From contig MGTX01000004.1 in the NCBI GenBank assembly GCA_001799675.1, forward strand, positions 1 through 64,000: a stretch of DNA of 64,000 nucleotides, written 5' to 3'. Under the pieces are notes generated by a model. It made no database searches. It was not told the origin of the DNA and worked only from the letters and a program-made list of their open reading frames with translations. The stretch comes from Elusimicrobia bacterium GWA2_66_18. GTDB lineage: Bacteria; Elusimicrobiota; Elusimicrobia; UBA1565; UBA9628. Made by a program: the position numbers and the translations under genes. Shown in pieces: positions 24,945-31,731 of this stretch; position 1 is the first letter of the stretch, and every line of letters begins with the position of its first letter.

Positions 24945-25314
24945 GCCGGTAGAACGCGGGTTGGATAAAGAACTTGCGACGCACGATGAGGGCTAACACA
25001 GCCAGTATGACCACGACGAGAGCGCTTTCAATGACAGAACCAGCGCCAAATATCCTCAGTTGGACAACATACAACAGCACCAAGGCACACCAAGAAACCG
25101 CCGCAAGCGGAGTCAAGCCAAGGCTCCAGCCAAGAATGGCCGCCAAGACGAGCGCGACCCCGAGAATCCAGCGCCAATCGTGCGCGACCGCCATCCAGCA
25201 ACTCTCGCCCATCGCGCTCAAGAGGCCTGCGCCGCAGAAGGGGCAATGGCAACTGCCCTCAGGGGCATCCTTCTCGCAGTCTGGGCAATTCTGGAGACGT
25301 TGCAGGTCACTCAT
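24928..25314 (-). CDS. Zinc-ribbon membrane protein, last codons replaced by IS30
   Basis: 128 aa. An N-terminal four-Cys ribbon (NCPDCEKDAPEGSCHCPFCG) is followed by three hydrophobic segments (about residues 47-110). The last codons, encoding VQHS and the stop, lie inside the IS30 right end. Joining the sequence across the IS gives FYRLLDVGQ and then a stop on the far side, so only the final five residues were changed. The protein is otherwise intact and may still work. The start ATG overlaps the stop of a small upstream ORF. Function is unknown; zinc-ribbon plus TM proteins are often unnamed membrane proteins. Confidence 0.65.
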   Translation of the reverse strand: MSDLQRLQNCPDCEKDAPEGSCHCPFCGAGLLSAMGESCWMAVAHDWRWILGVALVLAAILGWSLGLTPLAAVSWCALVLLYVVQLRIFGAGSVIESALVVVILAVLALIVRRKFFIQPAFYRLVQHS

Positions 25315-25447
25315 CCCGAGGTGGGTTCTTCCACTTGCCGATGATGGGGGACAAGAAACGGTCCACGACAAAGGCCCAAAAGATGAGAGCTAGAAAAACA
25401 ACGAACACGATGGAAATTGTCAGGCCGCCTAAAAGAGGCCTTTCCAA
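25307..25447 (-). CDS. Small single-TM protein upstream of the zinc-ribbon gene
   Basis: 46 aa if it starts at the TTG at 25447. It contains one helix (GGLTISIVFVVFLALIFWAF) and a polar tail ending PPRDE, and stops by overlapping the zinc-ribbon ATG (GATGAGTGA), which suggests coupling. It also overlaps the start of the XRE gene on the other strand, so at least one of these two starts is wrong. No family recognised. Confidence 0.35.
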   Translation of the reverse strand: MERPLLGGLTISIVFVVFLALIFWAFVVDRFLSPIIGKWKNPPRDE

Positions 25448-25842
25448 ACGGCGACCCCTATGACTTCCTGATCCCGCCCCTGACCTTTGGCGGCTGGCTG
25501 CGCAACCAACGCCTGCGCCGCGGGATGGCGCAAAAACAGCTCGCTACATCCCTGGGCGTCCATCCCTTCACGGTCATCCGATATGAGCGGAATAGCACCG
25601 TGCCCGATTCGAACGTCCAACAGCGCCTGAAGGAGATATTAGGGAGCGGGTTCGAGCGATTCCTGAAACGCGCTATAATATCCGCTGGAGCCAGCGCCCA
25701 ACCCACGTCAGCGGTCGGCCTCTCCGAGAACTCCAGCCGTCATGAAGCGAAAAAGCAAGCCGTTGCCGCGATTCAAGTCCGAAGCCGAAGAAGCAGAGTT
25801 CTGGGACACGCACTCGGCCACCGACTACCCCGACCAGATTAA
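25417..25842 (+). CDS. XRE-family helix-turn-helix protein
   Basis: 141 aa from a weak TTG start. The DNA-binding domain is clear: WLRNQRLRRGMAQKQLATSL then GVHPFTVIRYERNSTVPDS (about residues 26-70). The part after residue 100 overlaps the CopG-like gene in another frame and has no domain character, so the functional protein may be the first 85-100 residues. The N-terminal KEAFPNGDPYDFLIPP is probably genuine. It could regulate the downstream antitoxin-like gene or itself, as in toxin-antitoxin loci, but no toxin gene is visible. Confidence 0.6.
   Translation: MSGRLKEAFPNGDPYDFLIPPLTFGGWLRNQRLRRGMAQKQLATSLGVHPFTVIRYERNSTVPDSNVQQRLKEILGSGFERFLKRAIISAGASAQPTSAVGLSENSSRHEAKKQAVAAIQVRSRRSRVLGHALGHRLPRPD
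25674..25679 (+). promoter_or_regulatory. -10 box (TATAAT) before the CopG-like gene
   Basis: TATAAT inside the 3' part of the XRE gene, 62 nt upstream of the ATG at 25742, with only a poor -35 match 17 nt further up. It may allow separate expression of the antitoxin-like gene. Confidence 0.4.
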
Positions 25843-25927
25843 GATCGTCAGGAACGTCCGCTTTGTTAGGAGCAAGCCGCGGCGGATTGCTCCTTCATCG
25901 CCTTCCAAACGCAACTCTCAAAAATGA
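25742..25927 (+). CDS. CopG/BrnA-type antitoxin-like protein (orphan)
   Basis: 61 aa. The start MKRKSKPLPRFKSEAEEAEF with WDTHSATDY is the signature of the CopG antitoxin family (the FxSExEEAxFWdthd pattern of BrnA-like proteins). The C-terminal ribbon-helix-helix part is degenerate (RSKPRRIAPSSPSKR). No BrnT-like toxin ORF is found on either side, so it is an orphan or decayed partner. Its frame overlaps the tail of the XRE ORF. Confidence 0.6.
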   Translation: MKRKSKPLPRFKSEAEEAEFWDTHSATDYPDQIKIVRNVRFVRSKPRRIAPSSPSKRNSQK

Positions 25928-25929
25928 AA

Positions 25930-25935
25930 TAGAAT
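25930..25935 (+). promoter_or_regulatory. -10 box (TAGAAT) for the riboswitch-DUF1646 transcript
   Basis: TAGAAT ends 6-7 nt before the conserved AAGGG that begins the structured RNA, so transcription would start almost exactly at the motif. Confidence 0.45.
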
Positions 25936-25941
25936 CCCTCA

Positions 25942-25995
25942 AAGGGTCCGGGGGGCTTCATCCTACCGGAGGATAGAGTGGTCGGGCCGCCACTC
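25942..25995 (+). ncRNA. Structured leader RNA, probable DUF1646-motif (Na+) riboswitch, copy 1
   Basis: The order is AAGGG, stem TCCGG/CCGGA (25947-25951 with 25966-25970), single-stranded GGAT, and hairpin GAGTGG/CCACTC (25976-25981 with 25990-25995) closed by the loop TCGGGCCG. The same skeleton occurs at 27098-27150 with different but still complementary stems. It lies directly before the AAGGAG ribosome site of a DUF1646 transporter gene, the gene family after which the DUF1646 RNA motif, later shown to sense Na+, was named. The short distance from the last stem to AAGGAG suggests control of translation initiation. Class assignment rests on context and recollection, not a covariance-model search. 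Confidence 0.7.
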
Positions 25996-26007
25996 AAGGA
26001 GAAATCC

Positions 26008-27060
26008 ATGTCCTACGGACTACCTGCCCTCGTCAGCCTCGGCGTGATTATGGCCCTCGTCTTGGTCCTTCCCTTCTCCGTGCGCTGGGTGGAGGAGGAG
26101 CTCGAGGCCTTTCTACTCGTGATGGGTTGCCTGGCGGTCAGCATCTCGCAGATCTGGACTGGACACTTAGTCCTGGAGGCTCTGTCCGAGCCGCTCAAGA
26201 TCTCCTGCGCCGTCCTGCTCTTCGGCTTCGCTTTCCGACGCTTTCGCGGCGCTATCGCCAATGGAGTGTCGCGCCTCTCGGCCAAATTGGGCCTGCCCGT
26301 ATTCTTTTTCATCCTAGTGGTGACCCTTGGCTTGGCGTCGAGCGTCGTTACGGCCATCGTCGCCGCGCTCGTGCTCGTGGAGGCGATCTCGGCGCTGAAC
26401 CTCGACCGAGCCACGGAGCGCTCGCTCGTGATCCTGGCTTGCTACTCCATCGGCCTGGGCGCGGCGCTGACTCCCATCGGAGAGCCGCTTTCCACGATCG
26501 CCACAACGCGCCTGGTCGGCCCGCCTCATCACGCCGACTTCTTCTTCCTGGCGAAGCTCTTGTGGCCTTGGCTGTTGCCGGGCATTTTAGTCCTCGGAGG
26601 ACTGGCGGCGCGGCAGGGTGGGGGAATCGTCGCACACTCCAAGGGCCTGTCGCAGGATTCGCACGAAAATACATGGACGGTCTTCCGTCGGGCCCTGAAA
26701 GTCTATGTCTTTGTGGCAGCCCTCGTCCTGCTCGGCCGCGGCCTATCGCCGTTGGTCGAGCGCTGGCTGGTCCGCATGCCGGCCAACGCTCTCTACTGGG
26801 CGAACATATCCTCGGCCGCCTTGGACAATGCCACCTTAGCCGCCGCCGAACTGTCGCCGCGCATGGACATCGAGCGAATCAGGGCCGTCCTGATCGCTCT
26901 TCTCGTATCCGGAGGAATGCTCATTCCAGGGAATATCCCAAACATCATCTCCGCGGAAAAGCTCGGCATCAAGAGCCGGGAGTGGGCGCGCGCCGCTATT
27001 CCGCTCGGACTCGTCATGATGACGGTCTATTTCGTCGCGCTGCGTTTCATCGCGCCCTAG
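26008..27060 (+). CDS. DUF1646-family membrane transporter (putative Na+/cation antiporter)
   Basis: 350 aa from the ATG at 26008, which has AAGGAG at ideal distance. About ten TM segments are visible. The opening VLPFSVRWVEEELEAFLLVM and the repeat-like SVVTAIVAALVLVEAISAL and GAALTPIGEPLSTIA place it in DUF1646 within the ion-transporter superfamily. The two halves with TPIGEP and GNIPNIISAEKL resemble the substrate-binding hairpins of this superfamily. It probably exports Na+ or a related ion, given the riboswitch in front, but transport is not proven for most members. A longer start at 25978 would run through the riboswitch and is rejected. Confidence 0.8.
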   Translation: MSYGLPALVSLGVIMALVLVLPFSVRWVEEELEAFLLVMGCLAVSISQIWTGHLVLEALSEPLKISCAVLLFGFAFRRFRGAIANGVSRLSAKLGLPVFFFILVVTLGLASSVVTAIVAALVLVEAISALNLDRATERSLVILACYSIGLGAALTPIGEPLSTIATTRLVGPPHHADFFFLAKLLWPWLLPGILVLGGLAARQGGGIVAHSKGLSQDSHENTWTVFRRALKVYVFVAALVLLGRGLSPLVERWLVRMPANALYWANISSAALDNATLAAAELSPRMDIERIRAVLIALLVSGGMLIPGNIPNIISAEKLGIKSREWARAAIPLGLVMMTVYFVALRFIAP

Positions 27061-27080
27061 GCAGAGCGTGCTCAGTTCGC

Positions 27081-27086
27081 TATAAT
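27081..27086 (+). promoter_or_regulatory. -10 box (TATAAT) for the riboswitch-trehalose transcript
   Basis: TATAAT ends 11 nt before the conserved AAGGG of the second structured RNA. The expected start near 27093 places the whole motif in the leader. Confidence 0.5.
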
Positions 27087-27097
27087 TTCCCGTCGGC

Positions 27098-27150
27098 AAG
27101 GGTCTGAGACAGATTTGCCTCAGAGGATTCGGATGGTCGGGCCGCCATCC
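27098..27150 (+). ncRNA. Structured leader RNA, probable DUF1646-motif (Na+) riboswitch, copy 2
   Basis: AAGGG, stem TCTGAG/CTCAGA (27103-27108 with 27119-27124), GGAT, and hairpin GGATGG/CCATCC (27131-27136 with 27145-27150) around the invariant loop TCGGGCCG. Compared with copy 1, both stems have changed on both sides while pairing is kept, and the single-stranded segments are identical. This is covariation evidence for a selected RNA structure. It controls the trehalose synthesis genes. AGGA of the ribosome site follows within a few nt. Confidence 0.7.
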
Positions 27151-27166
27151 CAGGATATAGCGGTCT

Positions 27167-29428
27167 ATGCGCATCACCATCCGCCTCATCGTCTCACTCG
27201 TCCTCGTAGTCGCGGCCGTCGCCGGGGCTTCGGCCTTCATCCAGGTACGCCTCGAACGCCAGCGCCAAGCCGAAGACCTTGAGCGCCGCTGCCGGCTCGT
27301 GGCCCAGAGCCTGATCGAGACGGTCGACTCCATGGAGCCGCAGGCCGCCACCACGAGACTGCTCCGCCTCTCCAAACGCTTCGATCATCAGGGGCGCATC
27401 CTCGGCGTAGGCTTCTTCACATCGGCCGGCGAGGCCATCGCGATGACGCCGTGGATGGCGGCGGAGGCGCCCAAGGCATCCGACTTCGTCAGGGACGCCC
27501 TCGCGTCGCAGGTCGACCGCTCGCAGTTCGAGACCATCCGCAGTTCTCAAACGCTGCTGTACGTGCTGCCTCTTGAGACTCCATCCGCGGGGGTAGCCGC
27601 GGTGCTCGTGGTCCATGACGCGAGCTCCGTTGGCGGGCAGCTCCGGCGCATCTGGCGCTACGCCTTTCTGCGCGTGCTGGCGCAGGCCGCGCTGATCTCT
27701 CTTGTCACCTTGCTCATCGTCCGCTGGAGCATCGTCGGCCCGATCGCGCGGACCTCGGAGTGGATACGCAGGCTGCGCAGCGGCGATGCCTCCGAGCCGT
27801 TCACTTTGCCCAAGGAGGACCTTTTCGCCCCGCTGGCCAAAGAAGTCAGTACGCTCGCTCATCACCTGGTCGCCGCCCAGCGCAGCGCCGAAGAGCAGGC
27901 CCGCCTCAGCGAGCAGGCGGAGTCGTTCTGGACGCCCGAACGGCTCAAGGAGCACGTCCGCGCCAAGCTCGGAGGGAAATCCCTGTTCGTCCTCTCGAAC
28001 CGTGAGCCTTACATGCACCTCAAAATAGGCAAGAAACTAGAGACAATCGTGCCCGCGGCCGGTCTCGTGACGGCTATCGATCCCGTGCTTCGCGCCTGCG
28101 GCGGCACGTGGATTGCCCACGCGGCGGGCGATGGGGACTGGGCCGTGGTCGACGAGCTTGACCGCATCCGGGTGCCCGAGGACGATCCGCGATACACTCT
28201 GCGGCGCGTCGCTCTCACGAAAGAGCAGGAAGATGGTTATTACTATGGTTTCTCCAACCAGGGGCTCTGGCCGCTCTGTCTCATGACCCACCAGAGGCCG
28301 GTATTCCGAGAAGAGGACTGGCGGCAATACAAAGCGGTCAACCAGAAGTTCGCCGAGGTGCTGCTCGAGGAGCTCGAAGGCGTCGATGAGCCCTGCATCT
28401 TGGTCCAGGACTACCAGTTCGCCCTTTTGCCGCGCATCATCAAGCAGGCTCGCCCGGACGCGCGCGTCGCGATCTTCTGGCACATCCCTTGGCCGAATCC
28501 GCAAGCATTCAGCATCTGCCCCTGGCAGCGGGAACTGCTCTACGGCATCCTCGGCGCCGATCTCGTCGGGTTCCACACCCAGCTGTTTTGCAACAACTTC
28601 CTCGAGACGGTGAACGCCGCGCTCGAGTCCAGAATCCGCTGGGAAAGCTTTTCTGTGGAGAAGGAGGGACACCGCACCTATGTGAAGCCGTTCCCGGTCG
28701 GAGTGAGCTTCCCTCAGGTGTTCCCGGACGTTCCCATGGACGAAGCCTTGGACGCCTCCAAAACGGAGTTGCTGCGCGAGTTGGGCGTGAAGGCGAGCCG
28801 GCTCGGCGTCGGCGTCGAGCGCATCGACTACACGAAGGGCCTGCTCGAACGCTTCCTGGCCATTGAGCGCTTCTTTGAGAAATATCCTCAATACGTCGGC
28901 GAGTTCACGTTCGTCGAACTCGGCGCGCCGAGCCGTACACACATCAAGAACTACCACGACTTCATGGCGCAAGTGGAAGCCGAGACGGACCGCATCAACT
29001 GGAAGTTCAAGCGCAACGACTGGCGCGCCATCGTTCTCATCCAACGCCATCACAGCCACCGGGAGATCCTGCCGTTCTACCGGACGGCGGACCTCTGCAT
29101 GGTGACTTCCCTTCATGACGGCATGAACCTCGTCGCCAAGGAGTTCGTAGCCGCCCGCAGCGAAGAAACCGGCGTGCTGATCCTGAGCCGCTTCGCGGGC
29201 GCGTCGAGTGAGCTTCGAGACGCCCTGATCGTCAACCCCTACGACACAGAGCGCATGGCCGATTCCATTTTCGCCGCACTCGAAATGCCGAAGGATGAGC
29301 AGGCGTTGCGCATGAGGCGCATGCGGCAGTCCGTGCGGGAGCACAACATCTATCGCTGGGCCGGCAGCCTGGTCGGCGAATTGGCTCGGCTGAGGCTCGA
29401 AGCTGAAGCCACGGAGCGCCGGGCATGA
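27167..29428 (+). CDS. otsA: HAMP-sensor / trehalose-6-phosphate synthase fusion
   Basis: 753 aa. Residues 8-28 form TM1, a periplasmic sensor-like domain of about 130 residues follows, then TM2 (about 165-190) and a HAMP linker ([18 protein letters not shown]). From about 260 there is a complete GT20 domain: [64 protein letters not shown] and [18 protein letters not shown]. The enzyme joins UDP-glucose (or another NDP-glucose) and glucose-6-phosphate to trehalose-6-phosphate. The membrane sensor suggests the catalytic domain is regulated by a periplasmic or osmotic signal. The stop overlaps otsB (ATGA). Upstream lies a probable Na+ riboswitch, so compatible-solute synthesis is tied to sodium both at RNA and protein level (inference). 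Confidence 0.9.
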   Translation: MRITIRLIVSLVLVVAAVAGASAFIQVRLERQRQAEDLERRCRLVAQSLIETVDSMEPQAATTRLLRLSKRFDHQGRILGVGFFTSAGEAIAMTPWMAAEAPKASDFVRDALASQVDRSQFETIRSSQTLLYVLPLETPSAGVAAVLVVHDASSVGGQLRRIWRYAFLRVLAQAALISLVTLLIVRWSIVGPIARTSEWIRRLRSGDASEPFTLPKEDLFAPLAKEVSTLAHHLVAAQRSAEEQARLSEQAESFWTPERLKEHVRAKLGGKSLFVLSNREPYMHLKIGKKLETIVPAAGLVTAIDPVLRACGGTWIAHAAGDGDWAVVDELDRIRVPEDDPRYTLRRVALTKEQEDGYYYGFSNQGLWPLCLMTHQRPVFREEDWRQYKAVNQKFAEVLLEELEGVDEPCILVQDYQFALLPRIIKQARPDARVAIFWHIPWPNPQAFSICPWQRELLYGILGADLVGFHTQLFCNNFLETVNAALESRIRWESFSVEKEGHRTYVKPFPVGVSFPQVFPDVPMDEALDASKTELLRELGVKASRLGVGVERIDYTKGLLERFLAIERFFEKYPQYVGEFTFVELGAPSRTHIKNYHDFMAQVEAETDRINWKFKRNDWRAIVLIQRHHSHREILPFYRTADLCMVTSLHDGMNLVAKEFVAARSEETGVLILSRFAGASSELRDALIVNPYDTERMADSIFAALEMPKDEQALRMRRMRQSVREHNIYRWAGSLVGELARLRLEAEATERRA

Positions 29429-30180
29429 AGCCGTTGGATTTTAGACGGACCACAGAGCTGTCCCGCGGCCGGGGATTAGCTCTCTTTCTCGACTTCGACG
29501 GCACGCTCTCTCCCCACGGTCCCGATGGCGACCGCTCCGCTCCATTGCCCGCGGCTCGAGCAGCGTTGGCGATATTGACCCGAAAGACCGGTGTGCGCGT
29601 CAGCGTGATTTCCGGGCGGACGGTCGGCGATCTGCGCAAAAGGATCGGCTTGAGCGGCGTGACCTACGCAGGCAATCATGGCCTCATCATCGACGGGCCG
29701 GGAGCGGAGTTCGAGCATCCCCTGTCCTCGGTGCTCAATCACGCCGTCGGCATCGCGGCCGGATTGATCCGCGGGCGGCTCAAGGCCCACGCGGGCGCCA
29801 CGGTCTGCCACAACGGGTTGAGCCTGAGCCTCAACGTCGGCATGATGACGCCGGCAGGGCGCCGCGCGGCCGCCTCGATCGTCGACTCGCTGGCCAACGA
29901 GCTTCAGGGGCTGCGACTGCGCTGGCAGAAAGGACACCTCGGCTGGGACCTTCTGCCGGAAGTCGGCTGGACCAAGGGCGACGCTCTCGCGCATCTAATG
30001 GCCCGCGCGCCCGGCGCCCTTGCCGTCGCCGTAGGCGACGGGCTTTCGGATGAGCCGATGTTCGAGCGCGTACGGAAGGCCGGTCTGGCGATCCGAGTAG
30101 GGCAATCCCGGACTTCCGCCGCGAACTGGTTCGTGCATAGCCCGCGTGAAGTCGCCGCCCTTCTGAAGGCCATAGCTTGA
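29425..30180 (+). CDS. otsB: Trehalose-6-phosphate phosphatase
   Basis: 251 aa HAD-superfamily phosphatase. Motif I is LFLDFDGTLSPHGP, with SVISGRTVGDLRKRIGL, the cap sequence VTYAGNHGLII, and motif IV VAVGDGLSDEPMFERVR. It dephosphorylates trehalose-6-phosphate to trehalose in the cytoplasm. The 4-nt overlap with the synthase gene couples the two steps. All catalytic Asp residues expected in HAD motifs I and IV are present. Confidence 0.93.
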   Translation: MKPLDFRRTTELSRGRGLALFLDFDGTLSPHGPDGDRSAPLPAARAALAILTRKTGVRVSVISGRTVGDLRKRIGLSGVTYAGNHGLIIDGPGAEFEHPLSSVLNHAVGIAAGLIRGRLKAHAGATVCHNGLSLSLNVGMMTPAGRRAAASIVDSLANELQGLRLRWQKGHLGWDLLPEVGWTKGDALAHLMARAPGALAVAVGDGLSDEPMFERVRKAGLAIRVGQSRTSAANWFVHSPREVAALLKAIA

Positions 30181-30304
30181 CGCTTGCGAACGTTCACTCC
30201 GATAGAGAACATCGCCGCAAACTGTGCATGCCACGGTCGGCGGTTCACCGATCTGCTCCCGACTGCACCCTCGGGGTACCCGTCTGACGTTTTTTTAAAA
30301 CCAG

Positions 30305-30338
30305 AAAAAACAGCGACCGCGAAAGCGAAAACTCGCTG
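30305..30338 (-). terminator. Intrinsic terminator of the tRNA-His gene
   Basis: On the minus strand CAGCGA and TCGCTG form the outer stem with an inner CGC/GCG pair, followed by TTTTTT. It lies 26 nt beyond the mature 3' end of the tRNA. Confidence 0.75.
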
Positions 30339-30363
30339 ACGCGGCCGCATGCGACCAGATCTG

Positions 30364-30438
30364 GGTGACCGAGGGGACTTGAACCCCCGACCTCCGCGTT
30401 CACAGCGCGGCGCTCTAACCAGCTGAGCTACGGCCACC
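30364..30438 (-). tRNA. tRNA-His (anticodon GTG)
   Basis: On the minus strand a full cloverleaf is visible: acceptor GTGGCCG/CGGTCAC, D arm with AGCTGGTTA, anticodon stem CCGCG/CGCGG with loop CTGTGAA (anticodon GTG), T arm GGGGGTTCAAGTCCCCT. The extra G at position -1 opposite C73, a tRNA-His identity element, is encoded. The CCA end is not completely encoded. TATAAT at 30449-30454 is the likely -10 box. Confidence 0.95.
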
Positions 30439-30448
30439 GATGGCGCCG

Positions 30449-30454
30449 ATTATA
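30449..30454 (-). promoter_or_regulatory. -10 box (TATAAT) of tRNA-His
   Basis: A minus-strand TATAAT lies 10 nt before the mature tRNA 5' end. No good -35 is seen. Confidence 0.55.
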
Positions 30455-30521
30455 GCACTTTCGTCTCTCCCGGCCTGCGACACGGCATGGAAAGCGCTTT
30501 CCAAGGACTCGTCATAAAATC

Positions 30522-30527
30522 TACAAT
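30522..30527 (+). promoter_or_regulatory. -10 box (TACAAT) 8 nt before the Fnr-like gene
   Basis: TACAAT, then 8 nt, then the ATG at 30536, so this is another candidate leaderless promoter. Confidence 0.45.
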
Positions 30528-30535
30528 ACCAATAT

Positions 30536-31243
30536 ATGGCATTTTCGCGACGCGACGCGCCCAACTGCGACTGGTGTCCATTCCGCAGGAACTGCTTTTA
30601 TGAACTCCTCGGCACCAAGGAGGCCAAGAAGGCCTGGCGAGACATGCGCCTGGCGAACCCCTTCAAGCGCGGCGAGGTCATCTTCCACGAGGGCACCCTG
30701 CCCCAGGGCGTCTACGTCGTCTGCACCGGTAAGGTTAAGGTCTACAAGTCCAGCCGCACCGGCCAGCAACTGACCACCCGCGTCGAGTCCCCCGGAGACC
30801 TGGTCGGCCACGTCACGATGCTGGCCGATGACGGCCAGTACACCTCGACCGGCGAGGCCCTGGAGCCCAGCGTGGTGTCCATGATGGACAAGAAGACCTT
30901 TTGCGACTTCCTCTTCCGCTTCCCGCAGGCCGCCCTGGTGCTCATGCGCGAGTTGTCCCGAGACGTGCGCCGCGGCGAGAACAAGGCCCGCGACATCGCC
31001 TTCAAGCCCGCGCGCGGCCGCTTGGCCGACACCCTCCTGCGCATGATGGCTCCCAAGAAGCCCCACCCGGTGGTCGCCGGCATCAAGCGCCGCGATCTTG
31101 CCGAGATGGCGGGCCTCACCATCGAGACCACCGTCCGCCTCCTCAAGGATTTCGAGGAGCGCGAGATCCTGCACAAGCGGGAAAAGGACCTCGTCATCAT
31201 CGGCGAGGACCGCCTGCGCGCCCTCGCCGGCGCCGCCTCCTGA
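30536..31243 (+). CDS. Crp/Fnr-family regulator with N-terminal cysteine cluster
   Basis: 235 aa. The N-terminus has CDWCPFRRNC (Cys 11, 14, 20), the spacing of the first three cluster ligands of E. coli FNR. A cyclic-nucleotide-binding fold follows (GEVIFHEGTLPQGVYVVCTG) and a C-terminal winged helix with recognition segment RRDLAEMAGLTIETTVRLLK. The E-T-R type recognition helix suits TTGAC- or TTGAT-type half sites. The fourth FNR ligand, near residue 122, is not at the usual place. Cys123 (TFCDF) and Cys63 are alternatives. It may sense oxygen, NO or redox state. A perfect Fnr/Crp-type palindrome lies just downstream, before the repeat-peptide gene. Confidence 0.85.
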   Translation: MAFSRRDAPNCDWCPFRRNCFYELLGTKEAKKAWRDMRLANPFKRGEVIFHEGTLPQGVYVVCTGKVKVYKSSRTGQQLTTRVESPGDLVGHVTMLADDGQYTSTGEALEPSVVSMMDKKTFCDFLFRFPQAALVLMRELSRDVRRGENKARDIAFKPARGRLADTLLRMMAPKKPHPVVAGIKRRDLAEMAGLTIETTVRLLKDFEEREILHKREKDLVIIGEDRLRALAGAAS

Positions 31244-31276
31244 CGGGCCTTTCGGCCCGACTCTCGTCGGGCGCCC
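31243..31276. other. Overlapping hairpins after the Fnr-like gene
   Basis: GGGCCTTTCGGCCC and CCCGACTCTCGTCGGG are two mutually exclusive hairpins directly after the stop codon. There is no T tract, so termination may be factor-dependent or weak. Confidence 0.4.
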
Positions 31277-31298
31277 GGCCCCAAACCCCATAGGGCCT

Positions 31299-31312
31299 TT
31301 GACCTTGGTCAA
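31299..31312. promoter_or_regulatory. Fnr/Crp-type operator (perfect 14-bp palindrome)
   Basis: TTGACCTTGGTCAA is fully symmetrical and matches the Fnr/Anr consensus layout TTGAN6TCAA. It lies about 110 bp before the repeat-peptide start and 56 bp after the Fnr-like gene. The nearest -10-like box downstream is TACACT at 31372-31377, which would put the palindrome near -79. Confidence 0.7.
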
Positions 31313-31420
31313 TGAGTCGAATCAAGACGCTCGTTTGATCGCTCTCATTGGGTCATGCAACCCTGACGCGCTACACTGCCGTTGTCGCAAAAACGATTTA
31401 GACGGACAAGGAGAAAAACA

Positions 31421-31630
31421 ATGCTCAGCCTGATACTGACGGTCACGATGATGAACGCCGCTCCCGTCCCGCAGACGGCCCAGTTCCAGCCCTGCGTGTG
31501 GCCCAACAAGTGCGTGCAACAGCCTGTCGCCCAGTTCCAGCCTTGCGTGTGGCCCAACAAGTGCGCGCAGACCATCGCTCAGTTCCAGCCCTGCGTGTGG
31601 CCCAACAAGTGCGCAAGCAATAAAGCCTAA
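31421..31630 (+). CDS. Probably exported 69-aa peptide with three CX5C repeats
   Basis: The ATG at 31421 has a near-perfect AAGGAG. The first 16 residues (MLSLILTVTMMNAAPV) form a short signal-like segment lacking the usual basic residues. The rest is three identical copies of AQFQPCVWPNKC, separated by VQQPV and AQTI and ending ASNKA. Each repeat has two Cys five residues apart, so disulfide loops, metal binding or thioether modification are possible. The spacers differ while the repeats are invariant, as in multi-copy peptide precursors. An Fnr-type operator upstream and a strong terminator downstream make it a single-gene transcript. I recognise no family. A peptide signal, a RiPP-like precursor or a metal/redox-binding peptide are alternatives. 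Confidence 0.75.
   Translation: MLSLILTVTMMNAAPVPQTAQFQPCVWPNKCVQQPVAQFQPCVWPNKCAQTIAQFQPCVWPNKCASNKA
31478..31612 (+). repeat. Three 36-bp coding repeats
   Basis: Copies at 31478-31513, 31529-31564 and 31577-31612, differing only at silent positions (GCC/GCT and CCC/CCT). Spacers of 15 and 12 bp keep the reading frame. Confidence 0.9.
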
Positions 31631-31661
31631 GAGCCGAGCCTCACCATAACCAGCGATGCCG

Positions 31662-31695
31662 GAAAGCCCCGACCCCTCGGGGCTTTCTTTTTTTT
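31662..31695 (+). terminator. Strong intrinsic terminator of the repeat-peptide gene
   Basis: GAAAGCCCCGA and TCGGGGCTTTC pair over 11 bp around a 4-nt loop and are followed by eight T. Confidence 0.92.
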
Positions 31696-31731
31696 CATAC
31701 TATACCCAAGCCCGCATCCAGGAGACCCCCG

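Noticed and set aside
25307-25927. Complete toxin-antitoxin locus
   Set aside because: Only an antitoxin-like gene and an XRE gene are present. No BrnT-, HigB- or RelE-like ORF was found on either strand.
30181-30304. Possible small gene or second tRNA after otsB
   Set aside because: No cloverleaf, ribosome site or coding pattern was seen. Only short inverted repeats without a clear role.
31478-31612. Three 36-bp direct repeats resembling a mini CRISPR array
   Set aside because: Spacers are only 15 and 12 bp, the differences are silent, and the repeats are in frame inside an ORF with a good ribosome site, so this is a coding repeat.
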